Assembly (NCBI GenBank): GCA_964057225.1
Contig: OZ059897.1
Location: forward strand, 16,554,001 to 16,618,000
Reading direction: 5' to 3'
Length of the DNA stretch: 64,000 nucleotides
Source of the DNA: Auanema rhodensis
Lineage: Eukaryota; Nematoda; Chromadorea; Rhabditida; Rhabditidae
The position numbers and the translations under genes are program-made. This document shows, piece by piece, positions 42,901 to 56,223 of the stretch. Position 1 is the first letter of the stretch, and every line of letters starts with the position of its first letter. The notes beneath the pieces were generated by a model. That model saw only the letters and a list, made by a program, of their open reading frames with translations, was not told the DNA's origin and did no database searches.

Positions 42901-45900
42901 TTTCTTGGTATCCATGAAAAACAGATTGTTCAGAATGTTTTTTGATTGTGTCTATAGCTCCATTGGCGCAGTTGGTTAGCGCGTGGTACTTATAAGTATA
43001 AGTGATGCCGAGGTCAGCAGTTCGATCCTGCTATGGAGCAAAGTTTTAGCTCGGTTCGGCGCCTAATGTTTTCTTGGTATCTATGAAAAACAGATTGTTC
43101 AGAATGTTTTTTGATTGTGTCTATAGCTCCATTGGCGCAGTTGGTTAGCGCGTGGTACTTATAAGTATAAGTGATGCCGAGGTCAGCAGTTCGATCCTGC
43201 TATGGAGCAAAGTTTTGGCTCTGGCTGGCGCCTAATGTTTTCTTGGTATCTATGAAAAACAGATTGTTCAGAATGTTTTTTGATTGTGTCTATAGCTCCA
43301 TTGGCGCAGTTGGTTAGCGCGTGGTACTTATAAGTATAAGTGATGCCGAGGTCAGCAGTTCGATCCTGCTATGGAGCAAAGTTTTGGCTCTGGCTGGCGC
43401 CTAATGTTTTCTTGGTATCTATGAAAAACAGATTGTTCAGAATGTTTTTTGATTGTGTGTATAGCTCCATTGGCGCAGTTGGTTAGCGCGTGGTCCTTAT
43501 AAGTATAAGTGATGCCGAGGTCAGCAGTTCGATCCTGCTATGGAGCAAAGTTTTGGCTCGGGCTGGCGCCTAATGTTTTCTTGGTATCTATGAAAAACAG
43601 ATTGTTCAGAATGTTTTTTGATTGTGTCTATAGCTCCATTGGCGCAGTTGGTTAGCGCGTGGTACTTATAAGTATAAGTGATGCCGAGGTCAGCAGTTCG
43701 ATCCTGCTATGGAGCAAAGTTTTGGCTCTGGCTGGCGCCTAATGTTTTCTTGGTATCTATGAAAAACAGATTGTTCAGAATGTTTTTGGATTGTGTCTAT
43801 AGCTCCATTGGCGCAGTTGGTTAGCGCGTGGTACTTATAAGTATAAGTGATGCCGAGTTCAGCAGTTCGATCCTGCTATGGAGCAAAGTTTTAGCTCCGT
43901 TCGGCGCCTAATGTTTTCTTGGTATCCATGAAAAACAGATTGTTCAGAATGTTTTTTGATTGTGTCTATAGCTCCATTGGCGCAGTTGGTTAGCGCGTGG
44001 TACTTATAAGTATAAGTGATGCCGAGGTCAGCAGTTCGATCCTGCTATGGAGCAAAGTTTTGGCTCTGGCTGGCGCCTAATGTTTTCTTGGTATTTATGA
44101 AAAACAGATTGTTCAGAATGTTTTTTGATTGTGTCTATAGCTCCATTGGCGCAGTTGGTTAGCGCGTGGTACTTATAAGTATAAGTGATGCCGAGGTCAG
44201 CAGTTCGATCCTGCTATGGAGCAAAGTTTTGGCTCTGGCTGGCGCCTAATGTTTTCTTGGTATCTATGAAAAACAGATTGTTCAGAATGTTTTTTGATTG
44301 TGTATATAGCTCCATTGGCGCAGTTGGTTAGCGCGTGGTACTTATAAGTATAAATGATGCCGAGGTCAGCAGTTCGATCCTGCTATGGAGCAAAGTTTTG
44401 GCTCTGGCTGGCGCCTAATGTTTTCTTGGTATCTATGAAAAACAGATTGTTCAGAATGTTTTTTGATTGTGTCTATAGCTCCATTGGCGCAGTTGGTTAG
44501 CGCGTGGTACTTATAAGTATAAGTGATGCCGAGGTCAGCAGTTCGATCCTGCTATGGAGCAAAGTTTTGGCTCTGGCTGGCGCCTAATGTTTTCTTGGTA
44601 TTTATGAAAAACAGATTGTTCAGAATGTTTTTTGATTGTGTCTATAGCTCCATTGGCGCAGTTGGTTAGCGCGTGGTACTTATAAGTATAAATGATGCCG
44701 AGTTCAGCAGTTCGATCCTGCTATGGAGCAAAGTTTTAGCTCCGTTCGGCGCCTAATGTTTTCTTGGTATTTATGAAAAACAGATTGTTCAGAATGTTTT
44801 TTGATTGTGTCTATAGCTCCATTGGCGCAGTTGGTTAGCGCGTGGTACTTATAAGTATAAGTGATGCCGAGGTCAGCAGTTCGATCCTGCTATGGAGCAA
44901 AGTTTTGGCTCTGGCTGGCGCCTAATGTTTTCTTGGTATTTATGAAAAACAGATTGTTCAGAATGTTTTTTGATTGTGTCTATAGCTCCATTGGCGCAGT
45001 TGGTTAGCGCGTGGTACTTATAAGTATAAGTGATGCCGAGGTCAGCAGTTCGATCCTGCTATGGAGCAAAGTTTTGGCTCTGGCTGGCGCCTAATGTTTT
45101 CTTGGTATCTATGAAAAACAGATTGTTCAGAATGTTTTTTGATTGTGTATATAGCTCCATTGGCGCAGTTGGTTAGCGCGTGGTACTTATAAGTATAAAT
45201 GATGCCGAGGTCAGCAGTTCGATCCTGCTATGGAGCAAAGTTTTGGCTCTGGCTGGCGCCTAATGTTTTCTTGGTATCTATGAAAAACAGATTGTTCAGA
45301 ATGTTTTTTGATTGTGTCTATAGCTCCATTGGCGCAGTTGGTTAGCGCGTGGTACTTATAAGTATAAGTGATGCCGAGGTCAGCAGTTCGATCCTGCTAT
45401 GGAGCAAAGTTTTGGCTCTGGCTGGCGCCTAATGTTTTCTTGGTATTTATGAAAAACAGATTGTTCAGAATGTTTTTTGATTGTGTCTATAGCTCCATTG
45501 GCGCAGTTGGTTAGCGCGTGGTACTTATAAGTATAAATGATGCCGAGGTCAGCAGTTCGATCCTGCTATGGAGCAAAGTTTTGGCTCTGGCTGGCGCCTA
45601 ATGTTTTCTTGGTATCTATGAAAAACAGATTGTTCAGAATGTTTTTTGATTGTGTATATAGCTCCATTGGCGCAGTTGGTTAGCGCGTGGTACTTATAAG
45701 TATAAGTGATGCCGAGGTCAGCAGTTCGATCCTGCTATGGAGCAAAGTTTTAGCTCCGTTCGGCGCCTAATGTTTTCTTGGTATCTATGAAAAACAGATT
45801 GTTCAGAATGTTTTTTGATTGTGTCTATAGCTCCATTGGCGCAGTTGGTTAGCGCGTGGTACTTATAAGTATAAGTGATGCCGAGGTCAGCAGTTCGATC

Positions 45901-46002
45901 CTGCTATGGAGCAAAGTTTTAGCTCCGTTCGGCGCCTAATGTTTTCTTGGTATCTATGAAAAACAGATTGTTCAGAATGTTTTTTGATTGTGTATATAGC
46001 TC
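39970..46002 (+). repeat. tRNA-Ile(UAU) tandem array, block 3 (35 full units)
   Basis: The block begins with the 3' part of a split gene (39970-39998). Full genes start at 40084 + 169k, k = 0 to 34. The next start, at 45999, is interrupted after GCTC by the DNA transposon. An 8-unit (1352-bp) higher-order repeat is marked by GTTAGTGCGTGG with TATAAATATAAG at about 41287 and 42639. Shorter periodic variants (TATAAATGATG and TGTATATAG) mark the right end. Confidence 0.96.
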
Positions 46003-46135
46003 GGCATTTCTACGTTGACACCAATTTACATGTACACCAAGTGTACACCATACAATGACACCGCTGATTCTACATAGACACTACACTATATACAATGACA
46101 CTATTTCCCAAAATTTGAATTCTTTCCTGTTCCCA
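46003..46135 (+). repeat. Left terminal inverted repeat of DNA transposon
   Basis: Begins GGCATTTCTACGTTGACACC; the other end reads GGTATTTCTACGTTGACACC on the opposite strand. Only three mismatches are seen over 133 bp. Confidence 0.92.
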
Positions 46136-46188
46136 TCAAAATATCTGTATGTATTTAGTATTTTTCCAACAAAAAGTCAATTTATTTC

Positions 46189-49131
46189 TCAAAAACACTT
46201 AAATGAAGTAATGGGTAGCAGTTCAACGTTTAATTTTCTTCTACTGATGATACAGTTGTGCTGAATAAGTAGATATAATTGATAAAGTGAGTTTTATCTC
46301 AGGAAGAAACTTACTTTGCAAGACTGACGTAGTTTCTGGACTTGTTATTCTTGCTGTATTGGGATCCTTTCCGTTTGCAAAATTTGGTACCTTGTTCAGG
46401 ACGCATTTGTTCACGTAAAATGGCTGCGCTGTTTAATTGTTCTTTCGTTTTCTCCATTTCAGTAATTATGTTAGCTCGAGTTTCATTTCCCAATTGTAAT
46501 ATGGCGGCAAGTCTGTAAATTGTTTCTGATACAAACAATGTGAATCTTACCTATGGATGCAGAAACGATAAGAAACCTTTTTTTTGCACATTACGCTATA
46601 GCATACAAGAGAATTTTCCTTGTGTACCACAAGAACACAACTACAATCTTTTGTTTAAAAAAAAAATTACTCAAAACAAACTCATGAGAAGATTTTTTGT
46701 TCAAAATGAAAAAAAATGATTCGTTTCTGTCACTTATATGAACACTTGTATCCTGTACCAGCGAATTTAAAGTCTCAATTGGAAGTTTCAAAGGCAGACT
46801 CCAATCGGGCACATTATCGAACACGTTCAATGGAATACAGTTTTGTAATCCAAATGTAGTTAAAGCTAATCGTTTCTGGGAAGCACTTTTGAGTTTCCAT
46901 TCGCTGGGAGTAAATGCAAAATCGTTTATTAGCTTGTTAGAGATACCGCCAACAGATCTGACCCTCTCTTCTATTTCTTCTGAAACTCCTATATTTTATT
47001 ATTCAGTATATTTTATATACCTTTATGCAGATTGAGGAAATCATTCAAAAGTTTTTGCGCAGGTTTTTTGCAAGATATCAGTTGTTTAAGATGACAATTA
47101 CGAGCTTCGATTATATTTGAAGAAAGAAATTGGGCAGGCCATCCAGCTAAACGTTTTCTTCCCATAGAGTTACACTCGTATAAACTGGTAAAATTCAACG
47201 TGAGCCTAAAATTCAAAATTAATTTATAAACCGAACTAAAAAAACCATCTTTTGAGAGATCCTTCAGTTTCATTGATAAAATTGATCATCTTTTCTTCAT
47301 ATTCATTTTTTGTTAATGAGCACAATATTCCTTTTTTGAGTATAGTGCCTTTATCAGTCTGAAGTAGAAAGTTTAGTTGAATTTTCTCGAATTGTTCTCA
47401 CATTTCTTTTTACACCATACATGAGCTCCTTGACCAGGTGGTAATCGTGGAGGTTGTCTTTATTAATAGCATCTTTCATGTTATTGAGTCGATGCACATC
47501 ACAACGAATAAGTATAGAGTTTTTCAAGAAAGAACCCTAAATAGCTGGCTAAATATAGACTAAATATTTTTCAAAGATTACCAAATTATAAACATGAAAA
47601 CTATGCTCTCCATCATGTACTTGAATTCCTATTGTTTTTCCTGGACAATACTTTTCGAACATCTTATTTAAAAACAAGCTAAGTTCTTCATGATCTTCAG
47701 TATCTTTTTTTGAATGAATCATAACACCCAAAATAATACTTGAATTTTTTTTTGAACATTTGCTTCTGAAAAGTAAAACAGAAAATGATGAAATTGTTGA
47801 GAAAATTACTTGTAAGAATCCGAAATTCCTAAAACCAACGTTACGTATTCAGCTGAACCAAGAGAAAACGTGGTATCTAACATCAAACACGAGCCAATAG
47901 TCGGTAAGCTTCCACTGTCCGTAACTGAAGCCAAGAAGGAATCTACAAAAAATTTAAAATTGAATTATGAAGGTTAATTTACTGAAGTAGCGCTCTTTTT
48001 CATTATGATTCATGGATTACAACAATGAAACATTTCTTCTGTGTTCACTTATATCCTCCAATGTTGGCAAACTGGTTCCAAAAGAGGTGAAAGCTGCCGG
48101 ATATCCAATAATAATTCTGATCCGTAAACTTCCATCTTCTACTAAATATTTTTTCAAATCTTCTTATTAAGCTGTACCGTTATGTTCAATAACAGGCTTT
48201 TCTAATATTTCTTCTTCATGAGGCTTTGATAAAAACCTATCCATAACGGTATAAAAATCCACTGGAGCTTTTCTGCCAATATTTGACTTTACGTGATCAG
48301 GAACTGATCTACTTAAACTAGATAACTGAAATAACGAACACAATTAGCAAAAAAATTTCAAATTTGTTCTACTGTATTTGACGTAACAATAACTCCCTGA
48401 TCTCTAAGAAAACGTTTAGCATCACTTGTCGTGCGATAAACTAAAGCATTTTTTATGACACCACGATTGGAAGGAAGAATTCGCTTAATACTGGGTATTT
48501 CAAAGTCCACTTCTTTCTCAAAAAGTGGTATTTTCGAATTTCATTAACAGGATAAAACCAACCTCAGATTTATATAGGTAGATTACGTGACTAAGCAGAT
48601 TTTTTTCTTCATCGATAACAAAAAATATCTACAGACATAGCAATGTGCTTCTTAAATTAAACGCAAAAAAACTTCTCGCTTCAAGCCAATTCTATTTGCA
48701 TGCGTATTTCTGATCACTCGTAGACTACAAACACCATATGCACTGAACTCTATAACATTATCTTCTTCTCTGATGTGAACTGGATGATTAGACACTTTGG
48801 TAGTGTTGCGATTGCCATACAAATCTGAAAGATGAAAATTATATACTACAACGCGACTTACTCTACCTTTTAATGTCCAAGGACTCAAGACATCATAAGT
48901 AAGATCTGCTAAAGACACAACAACTGATTTATCAAGGAAAAACACCGTGATTCCTTCTAGAAGCTTTTCAAAGTTAGGTTTTTCATTTAGAACTTCGCAA
49001 TCGGTTCTAAAAAAAATTACAGTGGGTATACTTTTAACGTATAAAATCAAAATATTAAATATTTACCTAGAAGCGTTCAGATATCGGAGAGCTTCAGCTG
49101 GACTCGTATTCTTCATTATGAGAAATGACAT
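46189..49131 (-). CDS. Transposase gene, multi-exon, probably Mutator-like
   Basis: Exons are recognised by frame plus GT-AG signals. A likely start ATG is at 49131-49129. Introns I can place are 49066-49007 (60 nt), 48861-48825 (37 nt, GTAAGT...TTTCAG) and 47245-47206 (40 nt, ending TTTTAG), plus a last one after about 46315 (AAAGTAAGT...ATTCAG) leading to a stop near 46189. Intermediate exons carry MLDTTFSLGS (near 47880), VHDGEHSF (near 47615) and CDVHRLNN (near 47500). The DTTF block and the C-x2-H block resemble the first catalytic Asp and the C-H region of MULE-type transposases, but I cannot place a complete DDE triad. The assignment rests partly on the 9-bp duplication and long TIRs. 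Exons in between are not fully resolved, and frame breaks could exist at unplaced junctions. No second gene is seen in the element. Confidence 0.55.
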
Positions 49132-49241
49132 AATGAACTTTACTAACTCTTTACCTTTCTTCCATTTTTTTTTAAAATTTCACAACAGCCATTTAAAATT
49201 TAACAAATTCAAGATAATGAAAGAGAATTCACATAAAACCG

Positions 49242-49374
49242 TGGGAACAGGAAAGAATTCAAATTTTGGGAAATAGTGTCATTGTATATAGTGAAGTGTC
49301 TATGTAGAATTAGCGGTGTCATTGTATGGTGTACACTTGGTGTACATGTAAATTGGTGTCAACGTAGAAATACC
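49242..49374 (-). repeat. Right terminal inverted repeat of DNA transposon
   Basis: Inverted counterpart of 46003-46135, ending CGTAGAAATACC immediately before the duplicated ATATAGCTC. Confidence 0.92.
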
Positions 49375-50289
49375 ATATAGCTCCATTGGCGCAGTTGGTT
49401 AGCGCGTGGTACTTATAAGTATAAGTGATGCCGAGGTCAGCAGTTCGATCCTGCTATGGAGCAAAGTTTTGGCTCTGGCTGCCGCCTAATGTTTTCTTGG
49501 TATCTATGAAAAACAGATTGTTCAGAATGTTTTTCGATTGTGTCTATAGCTCCTTTGGCGCAGTTGGTTAGCGCGTGGTACTTATAAGTATAAGTGATGC
49601 CGAGGTCAGCAGTTCGATCCTGCTATGGAGCAAACTTTTAGCACCGTTCGGCGCCTAATGTTTTCTTGGTATCCATGAAAAACAGATTGTTAAGAATATT
49701 TTTTGATTGTGTCTATAGCTCCATTGGCGCAGTTGGTTAGCGCGTGGTACTTATAAGTATAAGTGATGCCGAGGTCAGCAGTTCGATCCTGCTATGGAGC
49801 AAAGTTTTAGCTCCGTTCGGCGCCTAATGTTTTCTTGGTATCTATGAAAAACAGATTGTTCAGAATGTTTTTTGATTGTGTCTATAGCTCCATTGGCGCA
49901 GTTGGTTAGCGCGTGGTACTTATAAGTATAAGTGATGCCGAGGTCAGCAGTTCGATCCTGCTATATAGCAAAGTTTTAGCTCCGTTCGGCGCCTAATGTT
50001 TTCTTGGTATCTATGAAAAACAGATTGTTCAGAATGTTTTTTGATTGTGTCTATAGCTCCATTGGCGCAGTTGGTTAGTGCGTGGTACTTATAAGTATAA
50101 GTGATGCCGAGGTCAGCAGTTCGATCCTGCTATGGAGCAAAGTTTTGGCTCCGTTCGGCGCCTTATGTTTTCTTGGTATCTATGAAAAACAGATTGTTCA
50201 GAATGTTTTTCGATTGTGTCTATAGCTCCATTGGCGCAGTTGGTTAGCGCGTGGTACTTATAAGTATAAGTGATGCCGAGGTCAGCAGT

Positions 50290-53200
50290 TCGATCTTGCT
50301 ATGGAGCAAAGTTTTAGCTCCGTTCGGCGCCTAATGTTTTCTTGGTATCTATGAAAAACAGATTGTTAAGAATGTTTTTTGATTGTGTCGATAGCTCCAT
50401 TGGCGCAGTTGGTTAGCGCGTGGTACTTATAAGTATAAGTGATGCCGAGGTCAGCAGTTCGATCCTGCTATGGAGCAAAGTTTTGGCTCTGGCTGGCGCC
50501 TAATGTTTTCTTGGTATCTATGAAAAACAGATTGTTCAGAATGTTTTTCGATTGTGTCTATAGCTCCATTGGCGCAGTTGGTTAGCGCGTGGTACTTATA
50601 AGTATAAGTGATGCCGAGGTCAGCAGTTCGATCCTGCTATGGAGCAAAGTTTTGGCTCCGTTCGGCGCCTTATGTTTTCTTGGTATCTATGAAAAACAGA
50701 TTGTTCAGAATGTTTTTCGATTGTGTCTATAGCTCCATTGGCGCAGTTGGTTAGCGCGTGGTACTTATAAGTATAAGTGATGCCGAGGTCAGCAGTTCGA
50801 TCCTGCTATGGAGCAAAGTTTTGGCTCGGGCTGGCGCCTAATGTTTTCTTGGTATCTATGAAAAACAGATTGTTCAGAATGTTTTTCGATTGTGTCTATA
50901 GCTCCATTGGCGCAGTTGGTTTGCGCGTGGTACTTATAAGTATAAGTGATGCCGAGGTCAGCAGTTCGATCCTGCTATGGAGCAAAGTTTTGGCTCTGGC
51001 TGGCGCCTAATGTTTTCCTGGTATCTATGAAAAACAGATTGTTCAGAATGTTTTTTGATTGTGTCTATAGCTCCATTGGCGCAGTTGGTTAGCGCGTGGT
51101 ACTTATAAGTATAAGTGATGCCGAGGTCAGCAGTTCGATCCTGCTATGGAGCAAAGTTTTAGCTCCGTTCGGCGCCTAATGTTTTCTTGGTATCTATGAA
51201 AAACAGATTGTTGAGAATGTTTTTTGATTGTGTCTATAGCTCCATTGGCGCAGTTGGTTAGCGCGTGGTACTTATAAGTATAAGTGATGCCGAGGTCAGC
51301 AGTTCGATCCTGCTATGGAGCAAAGTTTTGGCTCCGTTCGGCGCCTTATGTTTTCTTGGTATCTATGAAAAACAGATTGTTCAGAATGTTTTTCGATTGT
51401 GTCTATAGCTCCATTGGCGCAGTTGGTTAGCGCGTGGTACTTATAAGTATAAGTGATGCCGAGGTCAGCAGTTCGATCCTGCTATGGAGCAAAGTTTTGG
51501 TTCGGGCTCGCGCCTAATGTTTTCTTGGTATCCATGAAAAACAGATTGTTCAGAATGTTTTTTGATTGTGTCTATAGCTCCATTGGCGCAGTTGGTTAGC
51601 GCGTGGTACTTATCAGTATAAGTGATGCCGAGGTCAGCAGTTCGATCCTGCTATGGAGCAAAGTTTTGGCTCTGGCTGGCGCCTAATGTTTTCTTGGTAT
51701 CTATGAAAAACAGATTGTTCAGAATGTTTTTTGATTGTGTCTAAAGCTCCATTGGCGCAGTTGGTTAGCGCGTGGTACTTATAAGTATAAGTGATGCCGA
51801 GGTCAGCAGTTCGATCCTGCTATGGAGCAAAGTTTTGGCTCTGGCTGGCGCCTAATGTTTTCTTGGTATCTATGAAAAACAGATTGTTCAGAATGTTTTT
51901 TGAATGTGTCTATAGCTCCATTGGCGCAGTTGGTTAGCGCGTGGTACTTATAAGTATAAGTGATGCCGAGGTCAGCAGTTCGATCCTGCTATGGAGCAAA
52001 GTTTTGGTTCGGGCTCGCGCCTAATGTTTTCTTGGTATCCATGAAAAACAGATTGTTCAGAATGTTTTTTGATTGTGTCTATAGCTCCATTGGCGCAGTT
52101 GGTTAGCGCGTGGTACTTATAAGTATAAGTGATGCCGAGGTCAGCAGTTCGATCTTGCTATGGAGCAAAGTTTTAGCTCCGTTCGGCGCCTAATGTTTTC
52201 TTGGTATCTATGAAAAACAGATTGTTAAGAATGTTTTTTGATTGTGTCGATAGCTCCATTGGCGCAGTTGGTTAGCGCGTGGTACTTATAAGTATAAGTG
52301 ATGCCGAGGTCAGCAGTTCGATCCTGCTATGGAGCAAAGTTTTGGCTCTGGCTGGCGCCTAATGTTTTCTTGGTATCTATGAAAAACAGATTGTTCAGAA
52401 TGTTTTTCGATTGTGTCTATAGCTCCATTGGCGCAGTTGGTTAGCGCGTGGTACTTATAAGTATAAGTGATGCCGAGGTCAGCAGTTCGATCCTGCTATG
52501 GAGCAAAGTTTTGGCTCCGTTCGGCGCCTTATGTTTTCTTGGTATCTATGAAAAACAGATTGTTCAGAATGTTTTTCGATTGTGTCTATAGCTCCATTGG
52601 CGCAGTTGGTTAGCGCGTGGTACTTATAAGTATAAGTGATGCCGAGGTCAGCAGTTCGATCCTGCTATGGAGCAAAGTTTTGGCTCGGGCTGGCGCCTAA
52701 TGTTTTCTTGGTATCTATGAAAAACAGATTGTTCAGAATGTTTTTCGATTGTGTCTATAGCTCCATTGGCGCAGTTGGTTTGCGCGTGGTACTTATAAGT
52801 ATAAGTGATGCCGAGGTCAGCAGTTCGATCCTGCTATGGAGCAAAGTTTTGGCTCTGGCTGGCGCCTAATGTTTTCCTGGTATCTATGAAAAACAGATTG
52901 TTCAGAATGTTTTTTGATTGTGTCTATAGCTCCATTGGCGCAGTTGGTTAGCGCGTGGTACTTATAAGTATAAGTGATGCCGAGGTCAGCAGTTCGATCC
53001 TGCTATGGAGCAAAGTTTTAGCTCCGTTCGGCGCCTAATGTTTTCTTGGTATCTATGAAAAACAGATTGTTGAGAATGTTTTTTGATTGTGTCTATAGCT
53101 CCATTGGCGCAGTTGGTTAGCGCGTGGTACTTATAAGTATAAGTGATGCCGAGGTCAGCAGTTCGATCCTGCTATGGAGCAAAGTTTTGGCTCCGTTCGG

Positions 53201-53850
53201 CGCTTTATGTTTTCTTGGTATCTATGAAAAACAGATTGTTCAGAATGTTTTTCGATTGTGTCTATAGCTCCATTGGCGCAGTTGGTTAGCGCGTGGTACT
53301 TATAAGTATAAGTGATGCCGAGGTCAGCAGTTCGATCCTGCTATGGAGCAAAGTTTTGGTTCGGGCTCGCGCCTAATGTTTTCTTGGTATCCATGAAAAA
53401 CAGATTGTTCAGAATGTTTTTTGATTGTGTCTATAGCTCCATTGGCGCAGTTGGTTAGCGCGTGGTACTTATCAGTATAAGTGATGCCGAGGTCAGCAGT
53501 TCGATCCTGCTATGGAGCAAAGTTTTGGCTCTGGCTGGCGCCTAATGTTTTCTTGGTATCTATGAAAAACAGATTGTTCAGAATGTTTTTTGATTGTGTC
53601 TAAAGCTCCATTGGCGCAGTTGGTTAGCGCGTGGTACTTATAAGTATAAGTGATGCCGAGGTCAGCAGTTCGATCCTGCTATGGAGCAAAGTTTTGGCTC
53701 TGGCTGGCGCCTAATGTTTTCTTGGTATCTATGAAAAACAGATTGTTCAGAATGTTTTTTGAATGTGTCTATAGCTCCATTGGCGCAGTTGGTTAGCGCG
53801 TGGTACTTATAAGTATAAGTGATGCCGAGGTCAGCAGTTCGATCCTGCTA
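50290..53850 (+). repeat. 11-unit higher-order repeat, two copies
   Basis: A 1859-bp (11 x 169) block is tandemly duplicated. GATCTTGCT (50293/52152), TTATCAGTATAAG (51612/53471), CTAAAGCTCC (51742/53601) and TTGAATGTGTC (51900/53759) all recur at exactly 1859 bp. Correspondence is lost near 52000/53850. Confidence 0.85.
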
Positions 53851-56139
53851 TGGAGCAAAGTTTTGGCTCTGGCTGGCGCCTAATGTTTTCTTGGTATCTA
53901 TGAAAAACAGATTGTTCAGAATGTTTTTTGATTGTGTCTATAGCTCCATTGGCGCAGTTGGTTAGCGCGTGGTACTTATAAGTATAAGTGATGCCGAGGT
54001 CAGCAGTTCGATCCTGCTATGGAGCAAAGTTTTGGCTCTGGCTGGCGCCTAATGTTTTCTTGGTATCTATGAAAAACAGATTGTTCAGAATGTTTTTTGA
54101 TTGTGTCTATAGCTCCATTGGCGCAGTTGGTTAGCGCGTGGTACTTATAAGTATAAGTGATGCCGAGGTCAGCAGTTCGATCCTGCTATGGAGCAAAGTT
54201 TTGGCTCGGGCTGGCGCCTAATGTTTTCTTGGTATCTATGAAAAACAGATTGTTCAGAATGTTTTTCGATTGTGTCTATAGCTCCATTGGCGCAGTTGGT
54301 TAGCGCGTGGTACTTATAAGTATAAGTGATGCCGAGGTCAGCAGTTCGATCCTGCTATGGAGCAAAGTTTTAGCTCCGTTCGGCGCCTAATGTTTTCTTG
54401 GTATCTATGAAAAACAGATTGTTCAGAATGTTTTTCGATTGTGTCTATAGCTCCATTGGCGCAGTTGGTTAGCGCGTGGTACTTATAAGTATAAGTGATG
54501 CCGAGGTCAGCAGTTCGATCCTGCTATGGAGCAAAGTTTTAGCTCCGTTCGGCGCCTAATGTTTTCTTGGTATCTATGAAAAACAGATTGTTCAGAATGT
54601 TTTTCGATTGTGTCTATAGCTCCATTGGCGCAGTTCGTTAGCGCGTGGTACTTATAAGTATAAGTGATGCCGAGGTCAGCAGTTCGATCCTGCTATGGAG
54701 CAAAGTTTTAGCTCCGTTCGGCGCCTAATGTTTTCTTGGTATCTATGAAAAACAGATTGTTCAGAATGTTTTTCGATTGTGTCTATAGCTCCATTGGCGC
54801 AGTTGGTTAGCGCGTGGTACTTATAAGTATAAGTGATGCCGAGGTCAGCAGTTCGATCCTGCTATGGAGCAAAGTTTTAGCTCCGTTCGGCGCCTAATGT
54901 TTTCTTGGTATCTATGAAAAACAGATTGTTCAGAATGTTTTTTGATTGTGTCTATAGCTCCATTGGCGCAGTTGGTTAGCGCGTGGTACTTATAAGTATA
55001 AGTGATGCCGAGGTCAGCAGTTCGATCCTGCTATGGAGCAAAGTTTTGGCTCCGTTCGGCGCCTTATGTTTTCTTGGTATCTATGAAAAACAGATTGTTC
55101 AGAATGTTTTTCGATTGTGTCTATAGCTCCATTGGCGCAGTTGGTTAGCGCGTGGTACTTATAAGTATAAGTGATGCCGAGGTCAGCAGTTCGATCCTGC
55201 TATGGAGCAAAGTTTTGGCTCGGGCTGGCGCCTAATGTTTTCTTGGTATCTATGAAAAACAGATTGTTCAGAATGTTTTTTGATTGTGTCTATAGCTCCA
55301 TTGGCGCAGTTGGTTAGCGCGTGGTACTTATAAGTATAAGTGATGCCGAGGTCAGCAGTTTGATCCTGCTATGGAGCAAAGTTTTGGCTCCGTTCGGCGC
55401 CTAATGTTTTCTTGGTATCTATGAAAAACAGATGGTTCAGAATGTTTTTTGATTGTGTCTATAGCTCCATTGGCGCAGTTGGTTAGCGCGTGGTACTTAT
55501 AAGTATAAGTGATGCCGAGGTCAGCAGTTCGATCCTGCTATGGAGCAAAGTTTTGGCTCCGTTCGGCGCCTTATGTTTTCTTGGTATCTATGAAAAAAGA
55601 TTGTTCAGAATGTTTTTCGATTGTGTCTATAGCTCCATTGGCGCAGTTGGTTAGCGCGTGGTACTTATAAGTATAAGTGATGCCGAGGTCAGCAGTTCGA
55701 TCCTGCTATGGAGCAAAGTTTTGGCTCTGGCTGGCGCCTAATGTTTTCTTGGTATCTATGAAAAACAGATTGTTCAGAATGTTTTTTGATTGTGTCTATA
55801 GCTCCATTGGCGCAGTTGGTTAGCGCGTGGTACTTATAAGTATAAGTGATGCCGAGGTCAGCAGTTCGATCCTGCTATGGAGCAAAGTTTTGGCTCCGTT
55901 CGGCGCCTTATGTTATTTTGGTATCTATGAAAAACAGATTGTTCAGAATGTTTTTTGATTGGGTCTATAGCTCCATTGGCGCAGTTGGTTAGCGCGTGGT
56001 ACTTATAAGTATAAGTGATGCCGAGGTCAGCAGTTCGATCCTGCTATGGAGCAAAGTTTTGGCTCTGGCTGGCGCCTAATGTTTTCTTGGTATCTAGGAA
56101 AAAACAGATTGTTCAGAATGTTTTTTGATTGTGTCTATA

Positions 56140-56223
56140 GCTCCATTGGCGCAGTTGGTTAGCGCGTGGTACTTATAAGTATAAGTGATGCCGAGGTCAG
56201 CAGTTCGATCCTGCTATGGAGCA
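56140..56223 (+). tRNA. tRNA-Ile(UAU), last unit before the envelope fragment
   Basis: Full 84-bp gene identical in structure to the representative unit. The insertion 15 bp downstream leaves its T4 terminator (56227-56230) intact. Confidence 0.9.

Larger units (their letters stand above)
46003..49374 (-). mobile_element. DNA transposon with 133-bp TIRs, probably Mutator-like
   Basis: 3372 bp, flanked by the 9-bp target duplication ATATAGCTC (45994-46002 and 49375-49383). The terminal inverted repeats (46003-46135 and 49242-49374) match at about 130 of 133 positions. They contain the direct repeat TGTACACCA twice, separated by two bases, and ACAATGACAC twice; these are candidate transposase sites. 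A 9-bp duplication plus long TIRs is typical of Mutator-like elements. The - strand carries an intron-split transposase gene. The duplication recreates the 5' end of the tRNA at 49380, so the insertion did not destroy that gene. Confidence 0.88.

Noticed and set aside
46055..46264. 69-codon + strand frame at the left end of the DNA transposon
   Set aside because: Starts inside the terminal inverted repeat and runs antisense to the last transposase exon; no features.
50777..51010. Identical 77-codon frames at 50777-51010 and 52636-52869
   Set aside because: Chance open frames across tRNA units, duplicated because they lie in the 11-unit higher-order repeat.
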